Notes: generated by a model from the letters alone, not told the origin. Shown: positions 30,043 through 40,160, counted from the first letter of the stretch. The stretch: DNA of 64,000 nucleotides from Synechococcus sp. CBW1107 (GCF_015841355.1 NZ_CP064908.1:2790001-2854000), one strand, 5' to 3'. Translations and numbers: made by a program.

Positions 30043-31209
30043 ATGTTGACAGACGATCCACTTGTCATCTGCTTGCTGCCTTCGGTCTTCAACCCGAAGT
30101 CCAACGGCCACTTCATCTACCTCGAGTTCTGCGCCAGCCTAATCGGCGAAGTCAAGAACATCGTCTTCATCAGCAACGACTCCCGGTACGCGCATGGAGA
30201 GATCGGCCGACAGTCCTACGACCGCTACCGGGAGCGATTCGCCGGCCTTTACATCACCGAGCAGGATTTTGCCACGCTGCTCACCCCGGACCTAACCCAG
30301 AAGATGTGGCTGGTGCTGCCGGACCACATCGAAGGCCTTAATTCAATCTTAGCCCACTTCCTGCGCAACGACCCACATGTGATCGGCTGCATCAACATAA
30401 TGCTAGCTCCTGCGTACGCCTTGGCGGGAAACAGCAAGAGCAGCATGGCGAAGGAGGATTACAGCTATAAACAAGGACGAGACTACTTCGCCTTCTATTC
30501 GCGAATTTACAGCTACAATATCTGCCGAGAGGAGCTCTACATCGAGCCGTTGCCTGGAGACGTCACGCCGATCAAACAACGAAATACCAATACTTCCAAC
30601 CCGCCAAGGAGGCGCAACCTGATCACCTTCTACATTGGCAAGGGTGTTGTCAGTTATTCGGAACAGGTGTTGCACGTGTTGCAGGACCTAAGAAGCCTGG
30701 ATGTAGGTGTGAAACCTGAGCTGATCACCCGCTCTTGGCCGGCAAGCAAGAGAGAGTATAACGAAGTCCTCAAGCGCTCGCTCTGCTTGATTACCTATGA
30801 CCCGATCACCAATGTGGAGAGAGATGCGGCCTCCCAGGGAACTCCAGTCCTTGACGTGAACCCGATCATGACAAAGCCATGGCTGCCGAGTGCCGACGCT
30901 ACCGGCCTTCTTGAGTGTATCCATGCAAAGCGGTTTGACCAGATCATCCAAGACTATGAAGACTATAGCCGAGCCTGCATCAAGACCAACAAGATCAACT
31001 ACCTCATCTTTGCATCCGTGGTCGCCAGCCTCATCAACCACGGTGAGGTCAACGAAGATTACCTGTTGCCCTACACACCCGAACTTGAGACCGGCTTCCT
31101 GTCTCTTCGCAACAAGCTTCAGCGGTACTTTGCCGATGCTCAACAGGCCGAGTCACAAGCATTGCTCAACGTCGACGAAGTGATCTCCATCGCGACAACG
31201 CCATGCTGA
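30043..31209 (+). CDS. Probable GT-B-like glycosyltransferase of unknown specificity
   Basis: 388 aa from ATG at 30043. The sequence is less GC-rich and less repetitive than the neighbours. VICLLPSVFNPKSNGHFIYLEF starts the protein. The middle segment NLITFYIGKGVVSYSEQVLHVLQDLRSL and the late SLCLITYDPITNVERDAASQGTPVLD resemble the C-domain of GT-B enzymes, where an acidic pair contacts the nucleotide sugar. No family could be named. It overlaps the next gene by seven bases. Confidence 0.55.
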   Translation: MLTDDPLVICLLPSVFNPKSNGHFIYLEFCASLIGEVKNIVFISNDSRYAHGEIGRQSYDRYRERFAGLYITEQDFATLLTPDLTQKMWLVLPDHIEGLNSILAHFLRNDPHVIGCINIMLAPAYALAGNSKSSMAKEDYSYKQGRDYFAFYSRIYSYNICREELYIEPLPGDVTPIKQRNTNTSNPPRRRNLITFYIGKGVVSYSEQVLHVLQDLRSLDVGVKPELITRSWPASKREYNEVLKRSLCLITYDPITNVERDAASQGTPVLDVNPIMTKPWLPSADATGLLECIHAKRFDQIIQDYEDYSRACIKTNKINYLIFASVVASLINHGEVNEDYLLPYTPELETGFLSLRNKLQRYFADAQQAESQALLNVDEVISIATTPC

Positions 31210-32447
31210 ACCTCATCGAGCGGCACAACACAGCGATCAGCCGCTGCGGCATTCCCCTGACAGACGAACTGCTGCACGCCTGCCAGAGCAATGCCGAGCC
31301 CCAACAACTGGAAGAGGCTCTGATCTGGCTCGCCCTGCTCCACGGCCTCGACGAACTTATGCCGGCTCTCGCGACGGCGCCGAAACCGCTAAAGCTGACT
31401 GCGAATCAGGCGGTGGGGCTCTATGCAGCCCTGCATCTCGCGGGCAATCCGGCACAGGCGGAGAGTCCACTACTCCGACTGCTCACCAGCAGCGTGGGTG
31501 AGGACGTGGAGGCCGCATCATCGACACCCTGGCAGGTGATGAACCGGGCGCATGAATTAACAGAGGGTTCCCCCTGGGAGGAGCTGATTCGTCAGGCCAG
31601 CCTGCTGCATCTCAGCGATCCGGCGGCCCTTTTGACAGACTGGCTCAAACAGCTCGAGCGATTTATCGCAGAGCGGATGCCGTTCGCGGCCCTGCTTCGC
31701 CTCTCGATTCTCTGCCGCAGCCCAGACAAGCTGCCGGAAGACTGGCAGACGCGTCTGGCCAAGGCGATCACCACACTCGGCGATCTTCCCGATGCCATTC
31801 CCCTTTATCGCTTCTGGATGGTGGCATGCCAGGTGGTTCCTGGCTGGGACTTTGCCTGCATCCGCGCGGCGGACCTGGCGCTGCGTTTCGAGGATTTCCC
31901 CATCGCTGATCGTCTGCTGGAACGGTTCGAGCGCATCAAGATCCAGAACGCCTGGTTCTATGACGTCAAGGCTCGCTGCCGCTACGGCTATGGTGATCTG
32001 AGCGCGGCCGTGCGGCTGTGGTCACTGGCCCTGGCAAAAGTGGATCCTGCCGCACATGTGCATCAGGTCTTTCGCGATCGCATGATGCTTGCTCTACGCG
32101 GAAAGTTCGGCCTTGCCGAGGCCTGCCGACTGGCCCGATCCGGTCAACTTGAGAAGGCTCTGCAGCTGTTGCGGATTCTGATCCTGAATGATCCAGGCTT
32201 TCCTAATCACTACAACCTGCTTCTTTCACTCCAGAATAAGCTGGCAGGGATTGAGCAGCAGTCGGTCCAACAAGGCGACCAGCTGGCTCGGATTGAGCAG
32301 GTGCTTGATGACTTTCGCCCTCTCTGGATGGGGAAGGAAGAGCTATCGCTCCCCGGCGATGATCCTTCCGAGGCAAATGCGGCTATAGTACAGGCAGCCC
32401 GCTTCCTGGACAATCTCGAACAGTCCCTTTCTGTTAATTTTTTGTAG
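31203..32447 (+). CDS. Helical-repeat protein of unknown function
   Basis: 414 aa. ATG at 31203 lies inside the previous gene, so translation is coupled. It is almost entirely alpha-helical with degenerate TPR-like units (LWSLALAKVDPAAHVHQ ... ACRLARSGQLEKALQLLRILILNDPGFPNHYNLLLSL) and a short coiled coil (about 350-375). It has no catalytic motif. It is likely a partner or scaffold for the adjacent glycosyltransferase. This is inference from coupling only. Confidence 0.5.
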   Translation: MLNLIERHNTAISRCGIPLTDELLHACQSNAEPQQLEEALIWLALLHGLDELMPALATAPKPLKLTANQAVGLYAALHLAGNPAQAESPLLRLLTSSVGEDVEAASSTPWQVMNRAHELTEGSPWEELIRQASLLHLSDPAALLTDWLKQLERFIAERMPFAALLRLSILCRSPDKLPEDWQTRLAKAITTLGDLPDAIPLYRFWMVACQVVPGWDFACIRAADLALRFEDFPIADRLLERFERIKIQNAWFYDVKARCRYGYGDLSAAVRLWSLALAKVDPAAHVHQVFRDRMMLALRGKFGLAEACRLARSGQLEKALQLLRILILNDPGFPNHYNLLLSLQNKLAGIEQQSVQQGDQLARIEQVLDDFRPLWMGKEELSLPGDDPSEANAAIVQAARFLDNLEQSLSVNFL

Positions 32448-32516
32448 GCCGCGTGCACGCAGTCATCTTGCTATTGTATCCCTGGATACCACCAAGAAGC
32501 AAGTTTGCCTCGATGG

Positions 32517-32545
32517 TTGAATCTTGCAATCATTTTATGCTATCT
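32517..32545 (+). promoter_or_regulatory. Candidate sigma-70 type promoter for the rfbFGH operon
   Basis: In the 181-bp AT-rich gap before rfbF, TTGAAT (32517-32522) and CTATCT (32540-32545) are separated by 17 bases, and a TATG precedes the -10. The -10 is a poor match, and the distance to the rfbF start is about 80 bases. It is the only reasonable pair seen here. Confidence 0.3.
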
Positions 32546-32628
32546 TCACAGCTCTGTCGCGCAGCGCTCGCGAATTCCAGCCCCAATCGATCACGCCTTA
32601 GCAACATGCGTACACCCATGTCACCATT

Positions 32629-33402
32629 GTGAAAGCAGTAATCCTTGCGGGCGGCCTCGGCACGCGGATCTCGGAGGAAACCCACCTCAAACCAAAGCCG
32701 ATGATAGAAGTGGGCGGCAAGCCTATTTTATGGCACATCCTGAAGATCTACAGCCATTACGGCATCCACGATTTCATCATCTGCTGTGGCTACAAAGGAT
32801 ACGTTATTAAGGAGTATTTCGCAAACTATTTTCTGCACACGAGCGATGTCACTTTTGACATGAGTGATAATTCAATGTTGGTGCATTCGCGCAAGGCAGA
32901 GCCTTGGAAGGTGACGCTGGTCGACACCGGCGATTCCACCCTCACAGGCGGCCGCCTGGCTCGGGTACGCGACTACCTCACTGACGACGAGCCCTTCTGC
33001 TTCACCTACGGCGACGGCGTTTCTGACGTTAATATTGGTAGGTTGCTAGCTCACCACCGGCGCGAAGGCCGCAAGGCGACACTCACCGCCGTGCAGCCGC
33101 CCGGGCGCTTTGGCACGCTGGCGTTCGAGCGGGGTCGAGTGATTCGCTTCGAGGAGAAGCCCCAGGGAGACGGCTACTGGATCAACGGCGGGTTCTTCGT
33201 GCTTGATCCCTCCGTGATCGATCTGGTGGACGGCGATCAGTGCACCTGGGAACAGCAGCCACTAAAGACGCTGGCAGAAACTGGGCAGCTGACGGCTTAC
33301 CACCACGAGGGCTTCTGGCAGCCGATGGACACCCTGCGGGACAAGACGCTGCTCGAGGATCTCTGGCAGGCCGGCAAGGCGCCATGGAAGGTCTGGAACT
33401 GA
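32629..33402 (+). CDS. rfbF: Glucose-1-phosphate cytidylyltransferase
   Basis: 257 aa, the usual length, from GTG at 32629; ATG 32618 is out of frame. It makes CDP-glucose from CTP and glucose-1-phosphate, the first step to CDP-3,6-dideoxyhexoses. [17 protein letters not shown] and [17 protein letters not shown] are the nucleotide-binding and substrate signatures, and [16 protein letters not shown] and [10 protein letters not shown] (metal-binding Asp) are typical of RfbF. rfbG follows after four bases, so this gene heads the operon. Confidence 0.95.
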   Translation: MKAVILAGGLGTRISEETHLKPKPMIEVGGKPILWHILKIYSHYGIHDFIICCGYKGYVIKEYFANYFLHTSDVTFDMSDNSMLVHSRKAEPWKVTLVDTGDSTLTGGRLARVRDYLTDDEPFCFTYGDGVSDVNIGRLLAHHRREGRKATLTAVQPPGRFGTLAFERGRVIRFEEKPQGDGYWINGGFFVLDPSVIDLVDGDQCTWEQQPLKTLAETGQLTAYHHEGFWQPMDTLRDKTLLEDLWQAGKAPWKVWN

Positions 33403-33406
33403 CGCA

Positions 33407-34513
33407 ATGGAAGAGAAAGGTTTTCGCAGACCAGATGCGGCCTTCTGGCGAGGGCGCAGAGTTCTGCTTACCGGGCACACCGGATTCAAGGGAAGCTGGT
33501 TGGCATTTTGGCTTGTCGAGCTGGGGGCAGAGGTCACTGGCGTGGCCCTCCCGCCTGAGCCCGGCCCCAGCCTGTTTAAGGCCTTAGGTCTGGCCAGCCG
33601 GCTAAACCACCGGATCGGGGACATCCGCGACCCGGCGGTGCTGCACCAGGCAGTGGAGGCGTGCAGGCCCGAGGTCGTGCTTCACCTCGCCGCCCAGCCG
33701 TTGGTGAGGCGCAGCTACAGCGAGCCTGTCTCAACCTGGGAGACCAACGTGATGGGCACGATCCACCTGCTCCAGGCGCTGCGGCCGCTTCCCGCCCCCT
33801 GCACGGCGGTCCTGATCACCACCGACAAGGTGTACCGCAACAACGAGTGGCTCTACGGCTATCGGGAGAACGATCCCCTCGGAGGCCACGATCCCTACAG
33901 CAGCAGCAAGGCAGCGGCGGAGCTGGCGATCGCCTCCTGGCGCAACAGCTTCTGCGGGGACCAGCCCCACCAAACACCGCACCTCCGCGTTGCGAGTGCC
34001 CGGGCCGGCAACGTGATCGGAGGCGGCGACTGGGCGGCCGACCGGATCGTGCCGGACGCGATGCGGGCCCTGGCGGAGGATCGACCGATCGGCGTGCGGA
34101 ATCCCTCGGCGACCCGCCCCTGGCAGCACGTGCTCGAACCTCTCGGCGGCTACCTACGCCTCGCCGAGCAGCTGGCCTCCGCCGCTGATCCCGCACCGCT
34201 GGCCACTGCCTTCAACTTTGGCCCCCAGCTAGAGGCCAACCGCAGCGTGCGGGAGCTGGTGGAGGAATCGCTGCGCCACTGGCCGGGCAGCTGGGAGGAC
34301 CAGAGCGATCCCAGCAGCCCACATGAGGCGAACCTGCTCAACCTCGTGATCGACAGAGCCCACCATCAGCTCGGCTGGGCGCCACGCTGGAGCTTCGCCA
34401 CTACAATCGAGCGCACCGTGCGCTGGTACCGGCAGGTGTATGAAGCCGGGTCTGATGCCCTCGCCTGCTGCCAGGACGACCTGACCCACTACCTGAACTC
34501 CTTCCCCTCGTGA
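33407..34513 (+). CDS. rfbG: CDP-glucose 4,6-dehydratase
   Basis: 368 aa short-chain dehydrogenase/reductase that converts CDP-glucose to CDP-4-dehydro-6-deoxyglucose. Visible features: NAD-binding GHTGFKGSWLA (about 22), HLAAQPLVRRSY, a catalytic Thr/Asp/Lys region TTDKVY, and the active-site Tyr-Lys in PYSSSKAAAEL (YxxxK). WQHVLEPLGGYL is a conserved RfbG signature. Its stop overlaps the GTG of rfbH (GTGA). Confidence 0.96.
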   Translation: MEEKGFRRPDAAFWRGRRVLLTGHTGFKGSWLAFWLVELGAEVTGVALPPEPGPSLFKALGLASRLNHRIGDIRDPAVLHQAVEACRPEVVLHLAAQPLVRRSYSEPVSTWETNVMGTIHLLQALRPLPAPCTAVLITTDKVYRNNEWLYGYRENDPLGGHDPYSSSKAAAELAIASWRNSFCGDQPHQTPHLRVASARAGNVIGGGDWAADRIVPDAMRALAEDRPIGVRNPSATRPWQHVLEPLGGYLRLAEQLASAADPAPLATAFNFGPQLEANRSVRELVEESLRHWPGSWEDQSDPSSPHEANLLNLVIDRAHHQLGWAPRWSFATTIERTVRWYRQVYEAGSDALACCQDDLTHYLNSFPS

Positions 34514-35997
34514 CTTCCCTCTCCGAACTCAAGGCCCAGATCCTCAGCCTCACCCGCGAGTACTCGCGCCAAGCCCACGGTTCCTTCCGGCCGGCCGACG
34601 ATCCGCTGCGCAGGCCATGGGCCGAGGGCACGCCGATCCCCTATGCCGGCCGCGTATTTACAGACGACGAGGTCGAGGCGGCGGTGTCGACCACCCTCGA
34701 CTTCTGGCTGACCCTGGGCGTGGAGGGCACGGCCATGGAGAAGGAGCTGGCGGCGTTCCTCGGCGTTCGCCATAGCTTGCTGGTGAACTCGGGCTCCTCC
34801 GCAAACCTGATTGCTATCTCCGCGCTCACCTCGCCCAAGTTGACGAAGGAGCGTCGGATCAGGCCTGGCGATGAGGTGATTACGGTAGCGGCCGGCTTCC
34901 CCACCACTGTGGCGCCGATCGTGCAGGTGGGCGCAGTGCCGGTGTTCATCGACGCCGATCCGATCACCGGCAACGCCCGCTGCGAACAGCTGGAGGCTGC
35001 TTACCAACAGGGAAAGACGAAGGCCGTGATGATGGCCCACGCCTTGGGCAATCCCTTCGATCTGGCCACAACGCTGGCCTTCTGCCGCAAGTACGACCTC
35101 TGGCTGGTGGAGGATAACTGTGATGCGCTGGGTTGCAGTTACTCCATGCCGAGGGAGCTGGCCGAGAGCCTGGGCTTCACTGAGAACAGCCCGGGGCTGG
35201 ACGACGGGCCCGACCGGGTGATCCGCTGGACGGGCACCTGGGGCGACATCAGCACCCAGAGCTTCTACCCGCCCCATCACCTCACGATGGGCGAGGGCGG
35301 CGCAGTGAACATCGTGCGTGACCAGAAGCTGCGGGTGGTGGCTGAGAGCTTCCGCGACTGGGGACGCGACTGCTGGTGCCCGAGCGGCATTGACAACACC
35401 TGCAACAAGCGCTTCGGATGGCAGCTGGGCGAGCTGCCGGAGGGCTACGACCACAAATACACTTACAGTCATCTCGGCTACAACCTCAAGCCGCTCGACA
35501 TCCAGGCGGCGATCGGGCGGGTGCAGCTGAAGCGGCTGCCGGAATTCATCGAAGCCCGCAAACGCAACTGGGAGATCCTGCGCCGCGGCCTGGCCCCTCA
35601 CGACGCGTTCCTGGAATTCTCCCTTCCCACCCATGCCACCGGCTGGGATGCGCAGAGCGGCTTCCGCTGGGACGACAGCGGTTGCCGCACCGACTGCTCC
35701 TGGTTCGGCTTCAAGATCGCCACCCGCCCCGGCGCGCCTGTGACCCGCACGGAACTGGCCTGCGAACTGGATCGCAACCAGATCGGCAACCGCATGCTGT
35801 TCGGCGGCAACCTACTGCGCCAGCCGGCCTTCGTGCAGCTGCGTGAGGACAATCCTGAGGCGCTGCGGGTGATCGGCACGATGGAGGGTGCCGATGAAAT
35901 CATGAACAGCACGTTGTTCCTGGGCACCTATCCGGGCATGACCGAGGGGATGCTCCATGCACAGGTGCAGGTGATCAGCAGCTTCCTGCAGCAATGA
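34510..35997 (+). CDS. rfbH: CDP-4-dehydro-6-deoxyglucose 3-dehydratase (E1)
   Basis: 495 aa from GTG at 34510 in the GTGA overlap. This PMP-dependent iron-sulfur enzyme removes the C-3 hydroxyl. It belongs to the aminotransferase fold (NSGSSANL, VEDNCDALG) but the PLP lysine is replaced: SFYPPHHLTMGEGGAV carries His256/His257, the hallmark of E1. Cys288, Cys290 and Cys298 in DCWCPSGIDNTC lie where the [2Fe-2S] ligands are expected. HKYTYSHLGYNLKPLDIQAA is typical of RfbH. The partner reductase E3 is not in the window. Confidence 0.96.
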   Translation: MTSLSELKAQILSLTREYSRQAHGSFRPADDPLRRPWAEGTPIPYAGRVFTDDEVEAAVSTTLDFWLTLGVEGTAMEKELAAFLGVRHSLLVNSGSSANLIAISALTSPKLTKERRIRPGDEVITVAAGFPTTVAPIVQVGAVPVFIDADPITGNARCEQLEAAYQQGKTKAVMMAHALGNPFDLATTLAFCRKYDLWLVEDNCDALGCSYSMPRELAESLGFTENSPGLDDGPDRVIRWTGTWGDISTQSFYPPHHLTMGEGGAVNIVRDQKLRVVAESFRDWGRDCWCPSGIDNTCNKRFGWQLGELPEGYDHKYTYSHLGYNLKPLDIQAAIGRVQLKRLPEFIEARKRNWEILRRGLAPHDAFLEFSLPTHATGWDAQSGFRWDDSGCRTDCSWFGFKIATRPGAPVTRTELACELDRNQIGNRMLFGGNLLRQPAFVQLREDNPEALRVIGTMEGADEIMNSTLFLGTYPGMTEGMLHAQVQVISSFLQQ

Positions 35998-36635
35998 AAT
36001 ACGCGCACATCATCTTCGACCTCGACGGAACGCTCGTGGACTCCGCCTCGGAGATCCACGAGGCGGCGGTTGCCGTCTGTCGCGAACACGGGCTGTCGAT
36101 CCCGAGCCCGGAGTACATCCGCACGATGACCGGATCGCCGCCGCGGCTGTTCTTCCTGGATCACGGCTGCAGCGATGCCGATGTGGAGGCGCGGGTCGCC
36201 GAGTTCCGCGCCCACCTGGCAACCCATGCCGGCGATCCCGGCTGCGTGTTTCCCGCCGTGATCCCGGTGCTCGAACATCTGCAGAAGCATTCGATCCGCA
36301 TCTCCCTGGCCACCACGAAGCCGAGCGAACTGGCGGCCAGCCTGCTGGAGCGCTACGGCCTGGCGCCCTTCTTCGCGCACATCCAGGGCACGGATCCACC
36401 GCTGCAGCACAAGCCCCACCCCGACATCCTTCATGCCTGCATGGAGAAGGCCTCGCCGGGGGCGGTGGCGATGGTGGGCGACACGATCTTCGACGTGGAG
36501 GCGGCCCACAACGCCGGCATCGATTCGATCGCCGTCTGTTCCGGCGCCCACAGCCCGGAACGGCTGACCGAGGCCCGCCCCACCTTCCTGTTCGCCTCGC
36601 TGCAGGAGATCCCTGGCATTCTGGAGCTGCCGTGA
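35994..36635 (+). CDS. HAD-superfamily phosphatase
   Basis: 213 aa. ATG at 35994 overlaps the rfbH stop (ATGA). It has HAD motif I DLDGTLVDS (nucleophile Asp), motif II region SLATTKPSELAA, motif III Lys in HKPHPDIL and motif IV GDTIFDVEAA, with a cap domain between motifs I and II as in phosphoglycolate-phosphatase-like enzymes. It lies inside a CDP-sugar operon, so it probably hydrolyses a sugar or keto-acid phosphate of that pathway. The substrate is unknown. Confidence 0.88.
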   Translation: MKYAHIIFDLDGTLVDSASEIHEAAVAVCREHGLSIPSPEYIRTMTGSPPRLFFLDHGCSDADVEARVAEFRAHLATHAGDPGCVFPAVIPVLEHLQKHSIRISLATTKPSELAASLLERYGLAPFFAHIQGTDPPLQHKPHPDILHACMEKASPGAVAMVGDTIFDVEAAHNAGIDSIAVCSGAHSPERLTEARPTFLFASLQEIPGILELP

Positions 36636-38446
36636 TGACGTCCACCAAGTTCTCCGATCTGCTCACCGACAAGCTGCTGGAGCTCGGCTACAGCCACTGC
36701 TACTTCGTGGCCGGCGGCAACATCATGCACCTGCTCAACAGCGTGCGCAGCCGCTTCACCTGCATCCCCTTCGCCCACGAGGTGGGCGCAGCGATCGCCA
36801 CCGAATACCACAACGCATCGATCTCCAGATTTCAGGGGCGGGCGTTCTGCCTTGTTACCGCCGGTCCGGGTCTTACCAACACGGTCACGGGCGTGGCGGG
36901 GGCCTGGCAGGAGAGCCGGGAGCTACTAATCCTCGGCGGCCAGGTGAAAACAGAGGATCTGGCCTGCCCCGGCCTGAGGCAGCGGGGCATCCAGGAGGTG
37001 GATGGCGTGGAGCTGCTGCGCTCGATCACCAAAGCCGCCCTGCGGATCGACTCGCCGACTCAGTTGGGCGAGGCCCTCGAGGCTGTGCGGCTTGGCAGCA
37101 CGCCGCGCAAGGGCCCGGTCTTCTTGGAGCTGCCGCTCGACACCCAGGCGGCGGCGGTGGACACGGCGGCCATGCCGGACACAGGGGAGCAAATGGCCTG
37201 CCTGCCGATCGCTTCGCTAGATGTGGAGCGGGTTGCCCTAATCGCAGCTCGCATCTGCCAGGCCAGCCGGCCCGTACTGCTGATAGGCGGCGGAGTGGAG
37301 CGCATCACCGCGCTGGAGTTGGCGGAGGCTCTAGGCAACTGCGGGCTGCCGCTGATGACGACCTACAACGGTGCTGACAGGGTCGACAACCAGCTCGTCA
37401 ACTACTTCGGCCGGCCTAACACTTGGGGCATGCGTTATAGCAACATTCTTTTGCAGCAGGCGGATCTGATCGTCGCGCTGGGCACGCGCCTGGGCATGCA
37501 ACAGACTGGCTTCAACTGGGAAGAGTTCGCGCCACTTGCACACCTGATCCAGGTCGAGATTGATCCCAGCGAACTGCTCAAGGGCCATCCGCAAGTGGAC
37601 GAGCCATGCTGTGGCGATGCCAACGAGGTGCTGCGACAGCTGCTGCTCGAACACCGCATCGCCCTGCAGCCGCAGCAGCAGGACTGGCTCGAGCACTGCC
37701 GGCTGGTGAAGACCTCCTTACCGCTCAGCGAGGACTGCAACAGTCGCGATCCGCACTACATCAATCCCTACGACTTCTGGGAGCAGCTATCCGGGCAGCT
37801 GGTCGGCGATTCAGCCCTGGTGCCCTGCAGCAGTGGCTCCTCTTTCACCTCCTCTTACCAGGCCGTCACCCTCCCCGCCGGCACGCAGATGCTTAGCAAC
37901 AAGAGCCAGGCGGCGATGGGCTACGGCCTCTCCGGCGCGATCGGGGTGGCGCTGGCAAACCCGGAGCGGCGCGTCTTCTTGGTGGAGGGCGATGGCGGCT
38001 TTCTCCAGAACATCCAGGAGCTAGCGGTAGCGCGCAAGAATCTGAAGAACCTCGGTATCTACATCTGGGTCAACAACGGCTACGCGTCGATCCGCATGAC
38101 CCAGAAGACTTATTTCCAGGGCGCCTGGCTCGGCTGCGATACCGAATCTGGGCTCGGCTTCCCGGATTGGCCCACCCTGTTCGCCAGCTTCGACATCCCA
38201 GTACTGGCGATGGGGCCCGATGGCTTCGCCAACGATACGGCTCAGCGCTTCATACGTGAGCACGGTCTCTACGCAGTACTGGTGCCAATCGATCCCGCCC
38301 AAACCTTTTTCCCGAAGATCTCCTCCTTCATCACACCCTCGGGGGGGATGAAATCGAACCCTCTCCACAACATCGGGCCAGAGTTGCCGCATGAGCTATA
38401 CCAGCGCATGGCGCTCCACCTCCTCACCACCAACGCAGGCTCATGA
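36635..38446 (+). CDS. Thiamine-diphosphate-dependent acetolactate-synthase-like enzyme
   Basis: 603 aa from ATG at 36635 (TGATG with the HAD stop; GTG 36632 also possible). It has the three-domain decarboxylase/synthase layout: N-terminal catalytic Glu in FAHEVGAA (Glu49), AGPGLTNTVTGVAGAW, central domain SRPVLLIGGGV, and the TPP-binding motif EGDGGFLQNIQELAVARKNLKNLGIYIWVNN (GDG near 452). Context next to rfbFGH suggests a role like YerE of yersiniose synthesis, which adds a two-carbon unit from pyruvate to CDP-3,6-dideoxy-4-hexulose. This role is inference; other keto-acid donors are possible. Confidence 0.85.
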   Translation: MTSTKFSDLLTDKLLELGYSHCYFVAGGNIMHLLNSVRSRFTCIPFAHEVGAAIATEYHNASISRFQGRAFCLVTAGPGLTNTVTGVAGAWQESRELLILGGQVKTEDLACPGLRQRGIQEVDGVELLRSITKAALRIDSPTQLGEALEAVRLGSTPRKGPVFLELPLDTQAAAVDTAAMPDTGEQMACLPIASLDVERVALIAARICQASRPVLLIGGGVERITALELAEALGNCGLPLMTTYNGADRVDNQLVNYFGRPNTWGMRYSNILLQQADLIVALGTRLGMQQTGFNWEEFAPLAHLIQVEIDPSELLKGHPQVDEPCCGDANEVLRQLLLEHRIALQPQQQDWLEHCRLVKTSLPLSEDCNSRDPHYINPYDFWEQLSGQLVGDSALVPCSSGSSFTSSYQAVTLPAGTQMLSNKSQAAMGYGLSGAIGVALANPERRVFLVEGDGGFLQNIQELAVARKNLKNLGIYIWVNNGYASIRMTQKTYFQGAWLGCDTESGLGFPDWPTLFASFDIPVLAMGPDGFANDTAQRFIREHGLYAVLVPIDPAQTFFPKISSFITPSGGMKSNPLHNIGPELPHELYQRMALHLLTTNAGS

Positions 38447-39249
38447 ATCTCACTGAAAAGAAACTCTCCAAGCTCGTGCGCCGCATTAGCGAGCGGGGCC
38501 ACCTCAAGAGCATCAAGGCAGAATTCGAGGCAGAGGGCACTCGCAGCGATGAACTGCTGCGCCTACTCGATGTAACACGCAACTGCAATGTGCCGCTGAC
38601 TCTCAAGATCGGCGGATGCGAGGCGGTCAAGGATCTCTACGAAGCCCGTCAGTTCGGGGCGCGTTACATCGTGGCGCCAATGATCGAGTCGGAGTACGCC
38701 CTCAAGAAGTTCTGCGACACGATCCAGAAGGTCTACCCGCCTGAGGAGGCGGCTGAGGTCGACTTCCTGTTTAACGTCGAGACGATTCGGGCCTTCAGGT
38801 TCTTCGAAGAGATCGTCAAGGTAGCGATCGAGAGCCCGGTTATCGCCGGCGTGGTTTTCGGCCGCACCGATTTCTCGGGCTCGCTGGGTATGAAGGGCGA
38901 CGTTCAGAACGAGAAGGTGACCGAATGCATCGAGGCAGTCGCCCGCAGATTGCTGGAGACCGATCTTGATCTAGTGGTGGGCGGTGCCATCTCAATCGCC
39001 TCACTGCCGGAACTACATCGCATCGCTCAGCACCGGCTCACGCGCTTCGAGACGAGGAAGGTGGTGTTCGACGGTGCCCGGCTGCCCGATGAGAACCTCG
39101 CTGAATCACTGCTCGATGCCGTGCACTTCGAGATCCTCTGGCTGATCAACAAGAGTGATTACTACGGCGTGCTGCACCAGGAGGACAAAGCCCGAATCGC
39201 CCAACTGGAACAGCGTTGGAACGTTCTGCAGCGCGAGATCGTTCTCTGA
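38443..39249 (+). CDS. HpcH/HpaI-type aldolase-like protein
   Basis: 268 aa. ATG at 38443 overlaps the TPP enzyme stop (ATGA). TIM-barrel features of the HpcH/HpaI aldolase/citrate-lyase family: LTLKIGGCEAVKDL, YIVAPMIESEYALKKF (metal-site Glu), FNVETIRAF and VVFGRTDFSGSLG. Members catalyse retro-aldol release of pyruvate or C-C bond formation. In this operon it could supply or use the keto acid that the TPP enzyme handles. The order HAD-TPP-aldolase, all coupled, argues for consecutive steps. Confidence 0.78.
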   Translation: MNLTEKKLSKLVRRISERGHLKSIKAEFEAEGTRSDELLRLLDVTRNCNVPLTLKIGGCEAVKDLYEARQFGARYIVAPMIESEYALKKFCDTIQKVYPPEEAAEVDFLFNVETIRAFRFFEEIVKVAIESPVIAGVVFGRTDFSGSLGMKGDVQNEKVTECIEAVARRLLETDLDLVVGGAISIASLPELHRIAQHRLTRFETRKVVFDGARLPDENLAESLLDAVHFEILWLINKSDYYGVLHQEDKARIAQLEQRWNVLQREIVL

Positions 39250-39251
39250 GG

Positions 39252-40160
39252 ATGGCGCCACAACGACGTTGGGTACTGACGGGCGCCAGCGGCTGGTTCG
39301 GCCGCACGGCGCTGTGGGAGTACGAGCAGGTACACGGGCCGGAGGCGCTCCGGCGCGATGTGATCGCCTGTGCCTCATCCTCTAAGGACATCGACATCGG
39401 GAGCCCTCATGGTCCTGTGTCAGCGGTGAGCTTGGAGACTCTCGATGGGATCGACGGTGCCGAGGGGATGATTCATCTTGCCTTTCTCACCCGTGATCGC
39501 ATCGCTGAGGTGGGCGTGGAGAGCTACATCGCGCAGAACCGCGCCATTACAGCCCTGGTGGCCGACTGCATAAGTCGTCATCCCGGTATCCCAATCATTA
39601 CGACCTCCTCGGGTGCCGCCGCCGTGTTTGACGCCGCCGTCGCGGATCTCACCAGCAATCCCTATGCGGCGCTGAAGCATGAGGAGGAGGAGCTCTGGCG
39701 CTGTAGTGGCGCTCAGCGGATGGCAGCGGTGTTCCGGGTGTACGGGGCCGCGGGGCGCTTCATCAAGGATCCAAAAGTGTTCGCACTGAGCGACTTCCTG
39801 AGCCGAGCCCTGGCCGGCGAGCGAATCGAGATCCACAGCAGGCGGCCTGTAATCCGCAGCTACGTGCATGTCGGCACGATGATGCGGCTGCTCTGGGCGA
39901 TGCTGGAGTCACCGACGGAGCCAGGTCTCTGTCATGTGGATGCGGTACTGCAGACCATGTCACTGGTAGATCTGGCGAAGGAAATCAGCAAACTCTGGGG
40001 CCTGCCGGAGCCGCTATTCCACATTGATCCCTCGCTTCCTGCCGACGACTACCGAGCCGACAGCGGCCCGTTTCGAGAGCTTCTAAGACAGTACAGGATC
40101 GCTGCGCCGGCCCTCCGGGAGCAACTGCAGGAAACCGCGCACCACATGGCGGCACCCTGA
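39252..40160 (+). CDS. NAD(P)-dependent SDR sugar epimerase/reductase
   Basis: 302 aa from ATG at 39252, two bases after the preceding stop; the frame upstream to 39216 is inside the aldolase gene. It is an extended SDR: GASGWFGRT nucleotide-binding loop, MIHLAFLTRD, SSGAAAVFD and the active-site Tyr-Lys in PYAALKHEEEEL (YxxxK), with a substrate domain from about 190. It may reduce the keto group left after C-C extension, as YerF does in yersiniose synthesis. This is inference from context. Confidence 0.8.
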   Translation: MAPQRRWVLTGASGWFGRTALWEYEQVHGPEALRRDVIACASSSKDIDIGSPHGPVSAVSLETLDGIDGAEGMIHLAFLTRDRIAEVGVESYIAQNRAITALVADCISRHPGIPIITTSSGAAAVFDAAVADLTSNPYAALKHEEEELWRCSGAQRMAAVFRVYGAAGRFIKDPKVFALSDFLSRALAGERIEIHSRRPVIRSYVHVGTMMRLLWAMLESPTEPGLCHVDAVLQTMSLVDLAKEISKLWGLPEPLFHIDPSLPADDYRADSGPFRELLRQYRIAAPALREQLQETAHHMAAP